Shown here in pieces: positions 48,441-60,959 of a stretch of 64,000 nt of DNA. Position numbers and translations under genes: made by a program. This stretch comes from Albifimbria verrucaria. Lineage: Eukaryota; Ascomycota; Sordariomycetes; Hypocreales; Stachybotryaceae. Every line of letters starts with the position of its first letter. Positions within the stretch are counted from its first letter, which is position 1. Below the pieces are notes generated by a model. That model was not told the origin of the DNA and did no database searches. It saw only the letters and a list, made by a program, of their open reading frames with translations. The stretch is from positions 1 to 64,000 of the forward strand of contig JAHREC010000004.1 of NCBI GenBank assembly GCA_020081605.1, in the 5' to 3' direction.

Positions 48441-51400
48441 ACAGGTATGGATCCTGCTCCCAATTGGTTCAACAGCCAACGGCTTTAGGCCCGACCCCGG
48501 CGAGGAGCCTTCTACACAAAACCAAGTCGACCGGTCCTCGCAAGCATCGTGGGCGCATCCTGTACTTTGTTCTAGTCGGCCGGCGCGCGTCTCTATGATT
48601 GTCGAAGGATAAGTACCGGCGGTGGACGCACGTCGTATCTTCCTGATTAGCCAGCGACATTGGCGCCGAGCATACCGATGGGGTATCTCCGTTAACCGTT
48701 GCAGGCTGTTCTACCTTCAAGCCCTTTGTGCCGGAGGTTTTTTAGTCGCCAAGGTGTTTTCCAAACGAGCTCATTAGACTTTTAACAAAGTACATGCTAC
48801 AACTCGTATTGAGGGAAGTGAGACGAATGTAACCAATTATTGATTGTACCCCACCGAGAAATCGTCATTCCACCGTATTATAGAAGGTAGACTCCGTAAG
48901 AATTGCCATCACCACGTTAATCCACCAGGGAGGGTGACTCGAGTGAATCATATCTTACACTAATGCAAGGAAGGACCTTTGCGATCTCCACCCTATATCA
49001 GGGGATGGGGACGTCGCCAAGGTCGCCTAGCGTGCATCTACGGATACGCCACCAGTCCTTCCCCGGCTGATGCTGTGGCACCGAGTTCTCCCTCGTTCTA
49101 CAAAAATTTTGTAGCCGTCGTGCCCGCACAGTAACTTAGTGTTTTGACCAAGGCGGAAAAAAGTTGGCCGATCGCCCGAAGGTCTCGGCCCCGTTAACGA
49201 CCGGAGAGTTACGGCAAGGGCTACGGCAAGTTCCGAGTTCACGGGTTAGGTCGGGTCAATCGAGCAACTAACTCACCAACAAAGTTCTGGATGAACCTCT
49301 CTGTTCTTTTTTATTTCCTTTTTTTCTCGTTTATTGTTTTTCTTCGATATTCTTGTCATTTCACACCAACCATGCTGATGTATTTGTTGTTTAGTGGTGG
49401 AGAATGACCCTCGATCGCGGGTTCCTGGAAGTTAGTCCCAGAGGATTAATATAAATTTCCCTTCCACCAACTACCGACATTTTTCTCCCAGCAAGACGAT
49501 ATCTGGCCAAATAATGTACTAGGGATTCTCTTGAGTGTAGCATGTCGAAAGAGGTTTATGCGTCCCCACTCGCCGAAATGTCAACGGAACTCCTGGCTTT
49601 TCGTTCAACTCCTGGGCCAATCTTCTATTCCTTTCCGCACAGCGGAGAATATTTGCGCGTCATGGAGGGAAGAATAAGGAAGGTATTATTACTCTAGAAT
49701 GCGAGAGTCTGTGTATGTAGAAGATTCGTTGGTTGTGCTGTTGTTATCCCCTGCTAGTCGAATCAAGTAGCGGAATCGATGTTGATGTTGATGTCAATGC
49801 CGATATCAATGTTGAAAACTCTTCGTCACCGTGTGAACCCGTCCACTCTCATTCCAGGGGCTGCGACGCATTATACGGCTCCTTCCGGGACTACCCCATC
49901 TACAGCCATATGCCGGGGCATTGTAGCATACAGAAATGACTAAACCCTCCCGTTACTCAAGGCGATGATATATCTCAAGGCACAACTAGATGCAATGCTA
50001 TGCAATCATGCACATCGTCCACCAATCCTGAACTGCTTTGATTTCAGAGGCGTGTTTCGCTCGTGGACCGGAAAATTTTGATTGACTGGTCATTCATAAT
50101 ACAAGTTAGTTACCCCTGATCAGAATTGTGGGAGTGGAGTGACTCACCGTAGTCAGAGAAATCTGGCAGGTTCCGCAGACACTTTTCCTCAGCATGTATG
50201 ACATCTTGAATGCTCAAGGCCAGTAAGCTGTCCTCTGTCAGTTTTGGTGACAATTTCAAATAGCCCAGGTCTTGGCCACGCGCGGGCAAGACATGTCAGT
50301 TTAAGGCTTCGCAGCCACCCCTAGAAAGGTGATTTCTGTCTTTTTGTTTGGTGTGACGAAGATATCATTTCTCGCTGCTTCAGTGATCTATTGAATAGTT
50401 GCCCTTTGATCCTCTTTTCTCTTTGTCCGGCGTCATGCGATGTCGGGATCGTCTAGAGCAGCTGCTCACCGTATTGCTTTGGTTTCGGAAACACGATGCA
50501 ATAACCAGCAACCAGCACGTCAAGGCGTACCTGGGCCGATGTTCCGATCGATTGTGTTTCTTGGTTCTCGATACGATTCGTTTCGCATTGCTGTTTGGAA
50601 AAGTACGATTTGCTTTGATTGACGCGGATTAAATGAAGTGCGCTTGGTTTTTCAAGTGAGAAATGGGGTACGGGATGGGCAAGGAGGTGACTCGAGCTGT
50701 CACATCTATGATCTCCCTGCCACCAGATAGGACCCCACGAGACATCACAGCTCTACCCTAGTATTAACCCGCAATAAGAGCGGACCAATCATCCGATTTT
50801 ACTCGAGCATGCGCGTGGCCATCAGAGCGATACGTTAAAAAAGGGCCCAAGGAATGTTCGTCGTAAGATAATCCAACGCCATTACACAAGGTGGGTGGAC
50901 GTGGCTATGGCTTGGTGGATATCGATCGGCTGGCACGGAACTTGAAAGCTGAAGAGACCGGTGAGAGAGAGGCGAGAGGTGTCGGGGCGCCCAACCCTTA
51001 GCCTCCACGGATGGACCCTCCTTTTCTCAGTCTCTCACTTGAATTGCCACTTTCCCATTCCGTCTCTTGCCGCTCAAAGTTGTGAGGGGTTTCAAACTCT
51101 GGAAATTGCCTCTACGTCGCTACGGACAAGTAAGCCATAACGGGAAGGACAATAGGAGTTGACAGATGGAAACTTCATGTAAAGGAGTCTATGAGAGATT
51201 GAAATTTTGCCATCAAGAAACTGGGGAAAACTAAGGAAAAAGCGAGAAGGGGTTCAATTTCCTCTTGGTCTTGCCCAGGTATGCTGGCCAATTTGAAAGG
51301 AAACCGGTCAAGCCAGGGAAAAAAATCAATTGTCATTGGCCATGATCATCTTAAGTTTTTTTTTATCCCCCAAGGAGAAATACACCCACACCCCGGCAGT

Positions 51401-53182
51401 CTTACTTCGGATACCGATGAATGGCTTCTTCGCCTTATCTCCGCGCCTTTTCAAGCCATGTTCCAGTAGGTTTTATTACCTCAATCTCTCGGATGAAAGC
51501 GGGTCAATTCTCACATCGAAGTTGTGGTCTTAGCAAGCCTTGCGGGTGGCTGGATACGTCAAAGCGGAACGGGAAAGATGGGGTAAAAAGAAAAATAGAA
51601 AAAAACCCATGCCTGAAGTCGTTGGCGGGCGCCTCTGGCAAACGCTCCTACAGATCACTACCGCCGTGGGGCTTAAAGCACGGGAAGCTCAGTATGTCCC
51701 TCCTTTGATTCCCTCCTTTGATGCAAGAGTCTTCAGGTATTGTTTCAATTGCTAGAACGGTATCATATCTTCCAATTCTGAAGGATGCGTGCGTGCGGAT
51801 GCCTGTCCAATGTAAACAGGTTGGTGGGCATCGGCTTTGTGTCGCCAGGTATTTGATGATGCAGCATGTATGGGGCCACCAACAATGTGTGTTCATCTCA
51901 AGTGCTCGTAGTTTGCATTTCATAGATCCGCAGCTTCTCCCACCTCCGTTCACGATACTTTGAACCAACTACCAACACTTTTGGGCTCCCGAGACCTCTC
52001 CTTTTCAAGCCTATCATTATCCGCATAATCCCTCACACAACTCACTGTACTAGCTACGCGAGTCTGGCGGCTTAGGTTTGATCATTGGCGAGCCACCCTA
52101 GACCCCCTGCTGAGCCCTTCTATACGTCCAATTTCTTCCCATTTGAGCATCGTACAAGGTGTCCTCGGAAGCTCTTCACAACTTGATGGCTTCTGGATTG
52201 TTGGACAGAGCCTGATCATGGCAAGCACGAAAGATACAATTTGATATGATGTATGTTTTCCTGCATCATGCTCTCACTACTCTTTAACAATGGATTCGGG
52301 ATGCGGGACGCAATGAGCAAGGTCGCTACATCGAAGAGGTATTGTTGCTGAAGACGGATCTACCATGGCTGCACGCCGCTCTGTTAGAAGATGTACTGTT
52401 CGCTTTCACTGACATTCTTGATCAAGGTTACTCCACTCGACCCTCTCTTTTCTTATTTTTCTTCTCCAGACCGATCCCAGCTACGACGTCAAATTGCCTC
52501 CATTTACGATGATCAGCGTCGGTCGGTAGGACCAGAACCCGATCGTGAAAAGTCGAACGAACGAACGAGCGAGCGAGCGAGCGAACATTGAGCAAGAGGA
52601 CCGAGAAGGCATCCCAGCCATAGCCGCGAAAAAGGTCTATTATCTATGACTACCCCTCTGCGGCGTGGAGGTCATGAATAGAGGAGAGATCGCCTAGTTA
52701 TTTGAAGCGGGAGAAGCTTCTCTTGCCTGCTGGCTGTTTGGCACCGGTCGGATGGTCGATGTTTGACGTCGAGTCCGCCCTTCTTTCGCCACATCTTTCC
52801 TCGGTTTCTCCGTTGGATTCTCTTCATACTCCGAGAACACGCCAGTCACGATCGAGCGACGGATCTAATCCTGCTTCACGGTAAGGGTTACACTTCGTTT
52901 GTCATCCTAAACAATGTACTCCGCCCCTTATGTGATTGTTACCGGATGCGGCTTCCTCGTTCCCAGCTATCTACTCTGAAGTGGGTAACCATACGTCCAT
53001 CTTCGCGTTCACCTCGCTTAAGACTGGCGGCGAGATAATGATTCCATGGTCAAGGGGCTCAAGGCATACTGCGACATACAAGGCAGAGGCGCAGAGATGA
53101 CGAGCCTAACTCGACGAACACGTATGCGAGCTTCCTTTCCCAAGTTCGAATGCTCTACGCAATGTTTCATTTTGGGTTATTA
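48441..53182. other. Gene-poor stretch of about 4.7 kb
   Basis: Only short open frames and no recognised domain. A minus-strand piece at 48720-48469 (SVCSAPMSLANQEDTTCVHR) looks protein-like but stands alone. Simple repeats occur near 49775-49815 (GATGTT-like) and 52554-52585. Confidence 0.4.
52554..52585 (+). repeat. GAAC/GAGC tetranucleotide repeat
   Basis: CGAACGAACGAACGAGCGAG-type run of about eight 4-nt units. Confidence 0.85.
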
Positions 53183-53950
53183 CTATAATTTTTTCACTCG
53201 TTCAAGATGCTGTTTCTCTAAATTTTTAATCGCGAGTTCCCATTTCTCACAAAAATCAACCGCCTGCTCGATCGTAGCTTGACGACGGCGAGGCTCGCGT
53301 TCCCATCTCCCGAGATCATTCTTTGTCTTTTCAAGCTGCCGTCTTTTCTTTGCCAATTCAACACAAATTTTACAATCACTATCGAGATACTCGATTTTTT
53401 CGTCTGGAAGCTTGAACTCGCAATGTTTCTCTTTCATCATCCTGGGGCATTCTTCCATCACATACCCCGTGTAGATTTCCAATAGCCGCATTTCCACCTA
53501 GTTTGACGATAAAAGCACATTAAACGCGTCCGGGCCTGTTTGAAGGCAAACGAGAACTTGATCTGGATCAAAATTCAGCAGCTAATACCTCGTGTTGTTA
53601 GCACCATATGATGTGCGGATCAAATGTTGCCCTCTTCATCGACAGAAAAATGAACAAAAGAATATCAGTGTGACTCACGATATGTTGTGCTTTTGCCTCT
53701 GGGCAACGATTTGTGGCTCGCGATGGTGTGATACTTGGAGCTTGATGTTGCCTCTAGTTTCGCCTGAACCTCGTGTATGTATGCGTATAGTATAGACGAA
53801 GCATCCCACATAGCATAGCCGATATGTCATGAAGGATGACGGAGGAAATATTCCTAACTTACATCTATGAGATCTCGATGATCTGAAATAGTGGAAGCCT
53901 AGTGGACCGTGTGAAATTCGCCTAAGCTTCGCTTCTATCTCGCTCACATT
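53183..53950 (-). CDS. Small coiled-coil protein, unknown, probably spliced
   Basis: The last exon (about 53560-53183) encodes LLNFDPDQVLVCLQTGPDAF, then after an in-frame TAG near 53500 continues VEMRLLEIYTGYVMEECPRM, a CKIC pair in SDCKICVELAKKRR, and a charged helix with RRRQATIEQAVDFCEKWELA. Upstream, a segment with VQAKLEATSSSKYHTIASH (near 53770-53700) ends at a GTGAGT donor, and another with SEIEAKLRRISHGPLGFHY (53947-53880) ends near a GTAAGT. A three-exon gene is plausible. The TAG (a possible CAG-to-TAG change) could make it a pseudogene. Family unknown; the Cys pair and coiled coil are the only visible features. Confidence 0.4.
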
Positions 53951-56900
53951 TGCCTATCAAAGTCTGCCAATGGATCACTAGCTAGTGAGTTCCATCCTCA
54001 TGCAACGCCATGGGTGAGATGCAAGCGTTTGGAGTGCGGAATTATGGACCCATCCTTAGCATACGCTAGGGCAAGTTCGTCTGGACGACTAATTTTGACC
54101 GTTCCACCATGGGTTGGTAGGCCTCATAAGGCAACTCGTGCAGGATCCAGTGATGAATGGGGCGTGGCGGCGAATATTTTGACCATCCACAAATTGCAGC
54201 TAGCCTTGCTACTCATCGGTAGGGGCCATATGTGATTAGCAGGGTACCCGCGCAAAGCTAGAGAGTTCGATCGGGCGTTGCAGCCACTTTCGGATAGGGC
54301 CCGGATGCATCTTACCGTGGTAAGTCAACGAGCAGATCGGCCCTCGGCCAAGACGGGTTACGGTTGGCGGAAGGCCAGGAACTGATTCACTATATGTGCC
54401 TCGTAACTGCTGTAGCGTCCACGCAGGAACAGTTGTTATGACAAGCAGAAAAGGTTCTTCATGGCATCATGGCTAGGGTGCTCCATGGCAAGAGGGAGGA
54501 GAACATACCGAGAGCCCAATGCATGTGTGATTACCGCCTCTAATCTAGATCCTGCTGGGATCGGAAAGGTATAGGAATACATTTGAGGCTGAACTTCATC
54601 CCAGTCGCGTTAGAAAGCAACGGGCTTCTGAAGATGTGGATGTTATAGGGTTAGTATAGGAAAGACGTCGGTCCGTGATCGACAATCCGATCGTATAATG
54701 AAACTGGCTCCCTCACTTTGTTCGATTCAGGTGTGACCGTTTGCCCAAGAAGAAATGGTCGCAATGGCAACTTCCTGAGCAAAGTCAGACTAGAATAATT
54801 CCGTGTTTGGGCTGCTCTTTTTTTTTTTTTCATCTCCAACAGTTCGGGATATGATCTCTAGAGAGAGGGACCTTGGGGACGTTGCCATGAGGCAATTAAT
54901 CGGGGACAGGGTCATCAGGACGGTGTGATACGGAAATGTGAAGGGATATGTAGCATTACGGTACCATTTATTCCTTACCTGGTGGATAGGACTGACTCGA
55001 ATCGTTTCACGGTGCCGGTCCTTGCCATGAATGGACACAAGCGACAGCGAATGCTAACCTGGTTGCTGCGATTGCTGCGATTATGGCATAGTCGGTCTCA
55101 TGTGGTATATATGTATGAGATGTTAGCTGAACTCTCGTCCCCTCTTCCCCTCCCCTCCTCTAAAACACGCCTGAGAGAAGTATTTTCACAAACCTACTTC
55201 CAAGGCTTTCTCTATAGGTAATTAACCCGGGGAATGCAATAGGGTATTGAACAATTGTACTGGGAGACCAATGCTAACATGTAAGGCTCGAATTGTAAAC
55301 CCAGAGTAACCACCCGAGGCTACTTTTCAGGCCCGTTCGGACGTGATCAGATGAAAAGTAAATAAGATGTCGAAACCAGACAGATGTCTCGGTTTTAGTG
55401 AGGCTAGTCACTCACTCACATACCGGTCTGCTAGACCAAAGTGTAATTCGACGATAGAGGATCGCCTTCTTCTCGTTTTATTGGCAAACACTCCTGAGTT
55501 CTTGCGCCGGTCTACTCCTTAGAAGCCAAGGCTGCGTCTGCATTTAACCGTTTATATTGTGCTCATGTGGTTAATACCAATCTATGCATAGAACTTCCAT
55601 GGGATTTTATGTTTTAGTGTCAGTATTCTTGACCCCATGACATGCTTCGAGATGACTGTAAGGCTCGGTTAACTGATGCTGCTCGACCTCTCTCGGTATC
55701 GTTCCTATACGAAGGTAGCTATCTCTGACAGCACTACAGCATGCAAGCGTTTCGTTTCTATTTCCCTTTTCCGTCGTACTCCCTGTCATCAAGAACTACG
55801 ATTGTGGAAGAGAGCCCAGATTTGGACGAGCCAAGAGGCAGCGCGAAAAAGATGTCATATGGGGATATGGGAAGTTTTGTATGACAAGACTTCGGAAGCC
55901 CAGTTATGTTAATGATACCATAAGCGCCGCACCGTCGAAACATCATGATTGACAAGATCGCACTCAATTTTCACATGCGAATAAGTCATGGGCACCGGTT
56001 CTAGACAAGGAAGAGAAATGCGACAACCATGGTTTTGTCAGCTTGCCGCAGGTGCTTCAAGTCGGTGAGGTCGCTGGGACACAATTTAAACTCGAGAGGG
56101 ATTGGCTATGTCGAGGTCAGGAATTATATGTAAGTCGAACCATCTGCTTATTCACCTGCTGCACCTCTTTGCCATACATTGTCGTCAAGGTAACTACATA
56201 GGAGGACAAATCTAGAACGGCACCGTGTTTTGTGATAAAACACACTGTAGGAAGGAGCCACGATCGTCTAAATAAGCTTAATATACTTGCACGTCTAAAA
56301 ATTTAGGTAAACTGAAAGTCCCCTGCGGAGCTACATAAGTCAAACGTCAGCGTTAATCTCTACCGTTAGCATTCGGACTGATGAATGACTTTCTAGGCAT
56401 GTAGTTCATGATATCCTGTCTGGTATTGGAGATTCTGTGGCGCCAAATCTACATTGTTTTAGGTGGCTGGCATTCCTCGATGTGGCCGTGGGGAATTTTG
56501 GTGAGAACTCGCTTCACTTGGGGCGCCACGGGCAGTTGGGCGAGTTTGATTACGACCGTAGCAGGGAATCTGGACGAGCAATAGGTGGACATCTGAGTTT
56601 TTCATGACACTCCTGACGCACATCATATGCATAAAGAAACCTGCTACACGATGTTCATTTGCCGACGCATGGAAAAGACAAAGCCGAAATGCGAGGCTAC
56701 AGCCAACCACTCAGGTCCATCAAGAGCTATGAACGAATAATCCGCCATTACCGAAGCAGACAACGACCTCAATGGGACGCATAACACGACCCATGCATGG
56801 CAGGATGGTCACAAGCCACCTCCTACCCGAATCCTAAGACTATTTTGGCTTTCCGTACAACGGGACGAAAACCATACCTTGCTGCTATTTTTGGATCAAC

Positions 56901-57164
56901 CACAGGCGATACCATGCCATTAAGTTTGTTCTGCAATAGTTCCTTCTTGCTGTCCCGCGGAGGTTTCCCGTGGCAGGGCCCCGAGAATGCAACCCGGCCG
57001 GGGTGGGGTCGGGGTGGGGCCGGGCCTGCTTACGATTTTGTTATGCTTGAAGTCTGTTATTAATTAAGCCTTATAGCCATTCGTGCGTGAAACTACACTT
57101 CATTGCCAATCCTGCCCTAAACGTAAAACCCAGCATGTGATCTGTTCAAGGACGCGTAATTTTG
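53951..57164. other. Gene-poor stretch
   Basis: About 3.2 kb with only short frames. A T-run of about 14 lies near 54819-54832. Nothing else recognised. Confidence 0.4.
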
Positions 57165-57217
57165 GTACCCGTAGGTCAAGGTGTATGTGGCCCACACACA
57201 CCTTGACTTACGGGTAC
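57165..57217. repeat. Near-perfect inverted repeat, 53 nt, almost no loop
   Basis: The left arm begins GTACCCGTAGGTCAAGGTGT and the right arm ends ACCTTGACTTACGGGTAC. The arms are about 26 nt with only a few mismatches and meet with essentially no spacer, so the DNA could form a cruciform or the RNA a strong hairpin. It sits 0.4 kb from a LINE fragment. Its role is unknown. Confidence 0.85.
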
Positions 57218-57594
57218 GTGTCGCTCGTCGGCAGGTCATCCAGTTGCAGCAGGAACGTTGTTGCAATCTTTGGTCTTGTGGGGGACCGGCAGAGACCCTT
57301 TTGAGTAGGCTGCAGAGGTGGCCTCAAAGTGGTCCCGGTCGGCTGGAGGATGCTGCGGACACCCAGCAGCCGTCAGAGTTCGGGAGAAAGAAAGTGAGGA
57401 AAATCAAGAGATTATACACGGCTATACGTACGGAGAGTGTGGTGTCTAGTGGGGAGGGCAGACCTTCCCCGAAGAAGGCGTTGCCACTTGCTACATTCAC
57501 GACCTTGATATAGTTCTTGGCCTACTGCCCGATTCACTACTGCAGTTGGTGAGGGTGCGAATACGTCGCCAACATGAACAAGAGATCCGCACAC

Positions 57595-58400
57595 TTACGT
57601 GCTCGAGTCGTGCGCGGGTTCCCGTAAAATCATCGTGCTACGATCTAGCAGCAAGAAGGTAATGAAGCATGTTCCACGAGAGCGACAAGTCCGGCGGGCA
57701 TCTGGTTGTGGCTGAGAGCTTGAGAGCTGTGTGTGTGTCATGTACAGATTCTTTCCACCAGGCTTAAAAGCGTTCTTCGGCCAGCGCCTCGCGGCCCCGA
57801 CGCAGATATGCCAGTCTTGGAAGGGCACCTACGGGGACAGGCTTGAGATACTCAGCTTTCGCTAGAGCGTCTGCTGCTTCGTGTCTAAGGACCTCGGCAT
57901 AGACGGGAATCCAGTGGACCTTCGCGTTGCCGTGCGAAGCGGCCAGTGTTTAAAACTCGATAAAAACGTCATTAGAAGAGTCTGAGGGCTTGCCTCGGAG
58001 GCAGGTCCCCGCGGCGATGTTGTTGAGACAGATTATGATCGTCTTTTCCGAGCTGACTTGGAAAGCTGTGGATGATTGCTTGACCGCCGTGGTGAATGCG
58101 GTGTCCTGCTTGGACGCCATCTGGGGAGGTTCCCAGTCCTCGCCGAAAATATTATTTAGTAGCAGTGCGGATAAGCTATATTTCAGCTTGATTACTCGAT
58201 GGATGAGTGCTAGCCGGGTACGCGAGGCAAGCGGGTGAGGCCGCGTCGAATCGCAAACAGACTGCTTCAAGCAATTACGCCACTGGCTGGGTGCCGCTCC
58301 GTTGAGAGAGAGCCGCGATTGGCATGCGATTGGCATCGTCGTCGATGCTAAAAGGATAGCTCTCATGGATTGCTTGGGGCATTTGCTCGTTTTGTGACGC
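57595..58400 (-). mobile_element. Second Tad1-like LINE RNase H fragment
   Basis: Same region as the fragment at 1561-2420 and in the same orientation. Recognisable pieces on the minus strand are EKTIIICLNNIAAGTCLRGK (near 58030, with the catalytic Asp replaced by Asn), PSDSSNDVFIEF, ADALAKAEYLKPVPVGAL (near 57860), and AWWKESVHDTHTALKLSATT (near 57740), with a stop before AWW. Upstream, CDSTRPHPLASRTRLALIHR parallels the sequence near 2360-2430 of the first fragment, but the first RNase H block is missing, implying an internal deletion. Clearly inactive. Confidence 0.7.
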
Positions 58401-59379
58401 AGGATTTTGAACTTGGTCTACATATTCCTTGGACGGTTTCGACCAAAAGGGCTGGTTGAGCCTGGTATCCAGGCTCAGTCTTGTAAAACAGGATGCGCGC
58501 GATGCAACCCCTCACTACTTAAACGCTGCTGGCAGCGGGCCGTGTTTCTTACTGGTGAGGCTTCTCAGATGGTTTAGTAGAACCGAAACCGTGGCAATTT
58601 ATTTCTTGACGTGGTTCTTGAAGAAAAGCGTAGAGTTAAGCCAGACGCCGAGCCCTCGCATTGGGGTCTGGGGTCGCTTTTCTATATCGTCGTGTCGGCA
58701 CCCTCTTTAGGGGCTTCCTGTTTCGCCTAGATCGAAGGAAATGCCGTTGGCGCCCCCTCCCCAGGGGACCAACTCTTTGCTTGCTTTTGCGATTGCTACC
58801 TTTATTGAGTCGCCAACACATAGGATAGCCGTATCTTTAGCATAGCCGAACCGGCCTATCGGGTTGCCCAACTGGTAAGTCGGCTCAATATAAAAGTGGA
58901 AAGACGGTCTTCAATACAGAATACCCATAGGTTAGCCCGCGTCGGAACGGCGATAAAGCTGTCGTTATTTCATCGTATCTAACGCGAGCCGAAGGACGAT
59001 TCATGAACGAGTAGATCCAGCGTGCAAGTTGATCTGGCTGCCCTTGCGGTTGCGCATGAAGGCGTCGAATGCACCTTTAATGTTCATCGTCTGGTTCGAC
59101 CATAGTGACCGTGTGAGTTATCACAATCAGGCGTAACCACTTCGTAGATTGAGTTTTCATTATGGGACTGTTTAAAAACCAGGTTGGTAGTTAAGAAGAG
59201 AGAAGAGGGTGTCTAAAAGAAGTATCCGACAGCAGAAGCATTATAATATAGCCTGTTTAGATAGCGCAAGGACTTCCGCCACATGGCTTGATGTCTTGCA
59301 CTTGGACAACGCCTACTCAGGCACTACCAGGTTCCTACTTGTGCTTATACATGGCCTCTAGAGAATTGAAATCACTTTC
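58401..59379. other. Intergenic stretch
   Basis: Nothing recognised. May include further decayed repeat sequence upstream (on the minus strand) of the LINE fragment. Confidence 0.35.
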
Positions 59380-60188
59380 TGCCCAAGTTCTAGTCTTGGT
59401 ATCAGCTAGAAGGAAAAAGCTTTGACCTCTCTGCGATAAGTGGTCAATATATCAGTCAACCATGGAACAACGTGGAAATATCTGCTTCTGCACAATTCAT
59501 GCTGGCTAAAGGTTCGAATTAATAGACCTGCTAGAAGAAGAAATCAACCTTATGATCTACTACATAGCAAGACAATCGCAGCACCACTCCTCCGCAATCA
59601 CAGCTGGTGGTCGTTGTAGTTCCTGCAATACCTGGGAAAGCAGCTGTGATGCTGGCGATTCTACTTATGATATCGTCGATCGAGCGGCCTGCAGTGGGAA
59701 TGGTTGTGGTTTCTGCAATACCTGTGGTGGTGCCGGATGTATTACCATCGTCGGTTGCGCGGCTTACAGCAGGCGTTTCTTCATAGCGTCGAGAAGGCCT
59801 TCCGGCCTGCTGGGTTCCACAACAAAAGACATTCTTACGAAGGGGGTTTCAATCGATTGTCCCAGAAATTGGCAATTAAAGGAGAGAGGACTGAGTATAT
59901 TGCTAATGCAGGATGAGATTTTGCTTCACATCATGTAACCACTAATGCAAGAACTACTTTAGCAGGATTTTCTACCCAAAAGCGTTGAAGGAAGATGAGA
60001 TGTCATTTTATACCAGGCCTCTAATCCTGGTATCAGCCACATATCAAAGTCATGCAGTCTAGGTCAGGTCCATTGCACTTCATGGTCACAAAGCAGACCA
60101 TGTGGCGAGGGGTTATTGCTTCTGTACGAGAGCAGTAAGAGGAGAGAGGATGGTGTGGATATTATCACATGAAGCAATTGTAGTAGGA
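59380..60188 (+). CDS. Unrecognised protein with frame breaks
   Basis: Plus-strand coding character is followed through several frames: LEGKSFDLSAISGQYISQPW and AQFMLAKG (59405-59513), then after a TT run at 59514-59515 (one missing T) FELIDLLEEEINLMIYYIAR; a repetitive middle of TGCAATACCTG-like units; FLHSVEKAFRPAGFHNKRHS and LSQKLAIKGERTEYIANAG; DFASHHVTTNARTTLAGF; FYPKALKEDEMSFYTRPLIL; and finally VRSIALHGHKADHVARGYCF ending SHEAIVVG near 60188. Stops occur after NAG (TGA) and at 60060-60062 (TAG after SHAV). The consistent residue quality suggests a real protein of about 250 residues, intact or recently broken. I do not recognise the family; a domesticated or transposon-derived protein is possible. 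Confidence 0.4.
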
Positions 60189-60205
60189 TAGTGTAATACA
60201 TGTGT

Positions 60206-60415
60206 TTAGTCGGGCTTGATCAGGCCTTCTGTAAGAAACATCTTAGAGCGTCGGTTTTGGAGACGACTCAGCTTAAATCTCCCGCCTTGTATATCCCATA
60301 ATCTGTATCTGCTACTCCTTTCGGACTGAGCTGTTGGAAGATCGGGCAAGGTACACCGTGTGGTAGGAATTACCACTAACTGCAAAACCAGGAATATGCA
60401 TACACACCAAAGCAA
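60206..60415 (-). CDS. Possible short secreted protein
   Basis: A 69-residue minus-strand ORF with a hydrophobic start (MLWCVCIFLVLQLVVIP) that could be a signal peptide, followed by a basic remainder. It has no known domain and could be chance, since it lies between two plus-strand genes. Confidence 0.15.
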   Translation of the reverse strand: MLWCVCIFLVLQLVVIPTTRCTLPDLPTAQSERSSRYRLWDIQGGRFKLSRLQNRRSKMFLTEGLIKPD

Positions 60416-60959
60416 TCATCATGCCTGATGGTTTGAAGCCACAGCCAATAGATGCAGCAGATATTCTTTTTGGTTGTGTTGGAGGCTTTGGGCTTCAGCC
60501 CGCCGCAGGCCAAAGCTCTTTCGTACACACATCTAACATGATGTCCCAGTGGTACCTTTTCTTTCTTGCCAAGTCCAGTATCTCCAAGCCACTTCCTGAA
60601 ACCGGTCAGCTTTCATCATGCGAGATCATTCTACCTCTTCTCGTTTGGACCAGTACCTTGTAAAAATATATGGTATGGGTAACAGTTATGTGGAGATGTC
60701 AGCATATTTTTGGCGCGATTTTCCGAAATCGGACCTACAACCTCAATGTTAATGGCGCCGATAGCATGATCTTTTTGATATTGAGATTGCTGATCATAAC
60801 CGGCCTGAGGAAAAAGCTAAAATCTGTCTCTACTATGTCAGCAACAACTTTCAGTCATTGATTCTCAGATACTGATCCAATTCACTCGGCAATATCCATA
60901 CTATAACCAGTCACAAATCCAAGAATGTATATTTTGACGCCGCTATTAAATAAAAATTT

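Noticed and set aside
48469..48720. Minus-strand ORF upstream of the LINE C-terminus
   Set aside because: It does not resemble any part of LINE ORF2 or a known domain, so it is not annotated as either.
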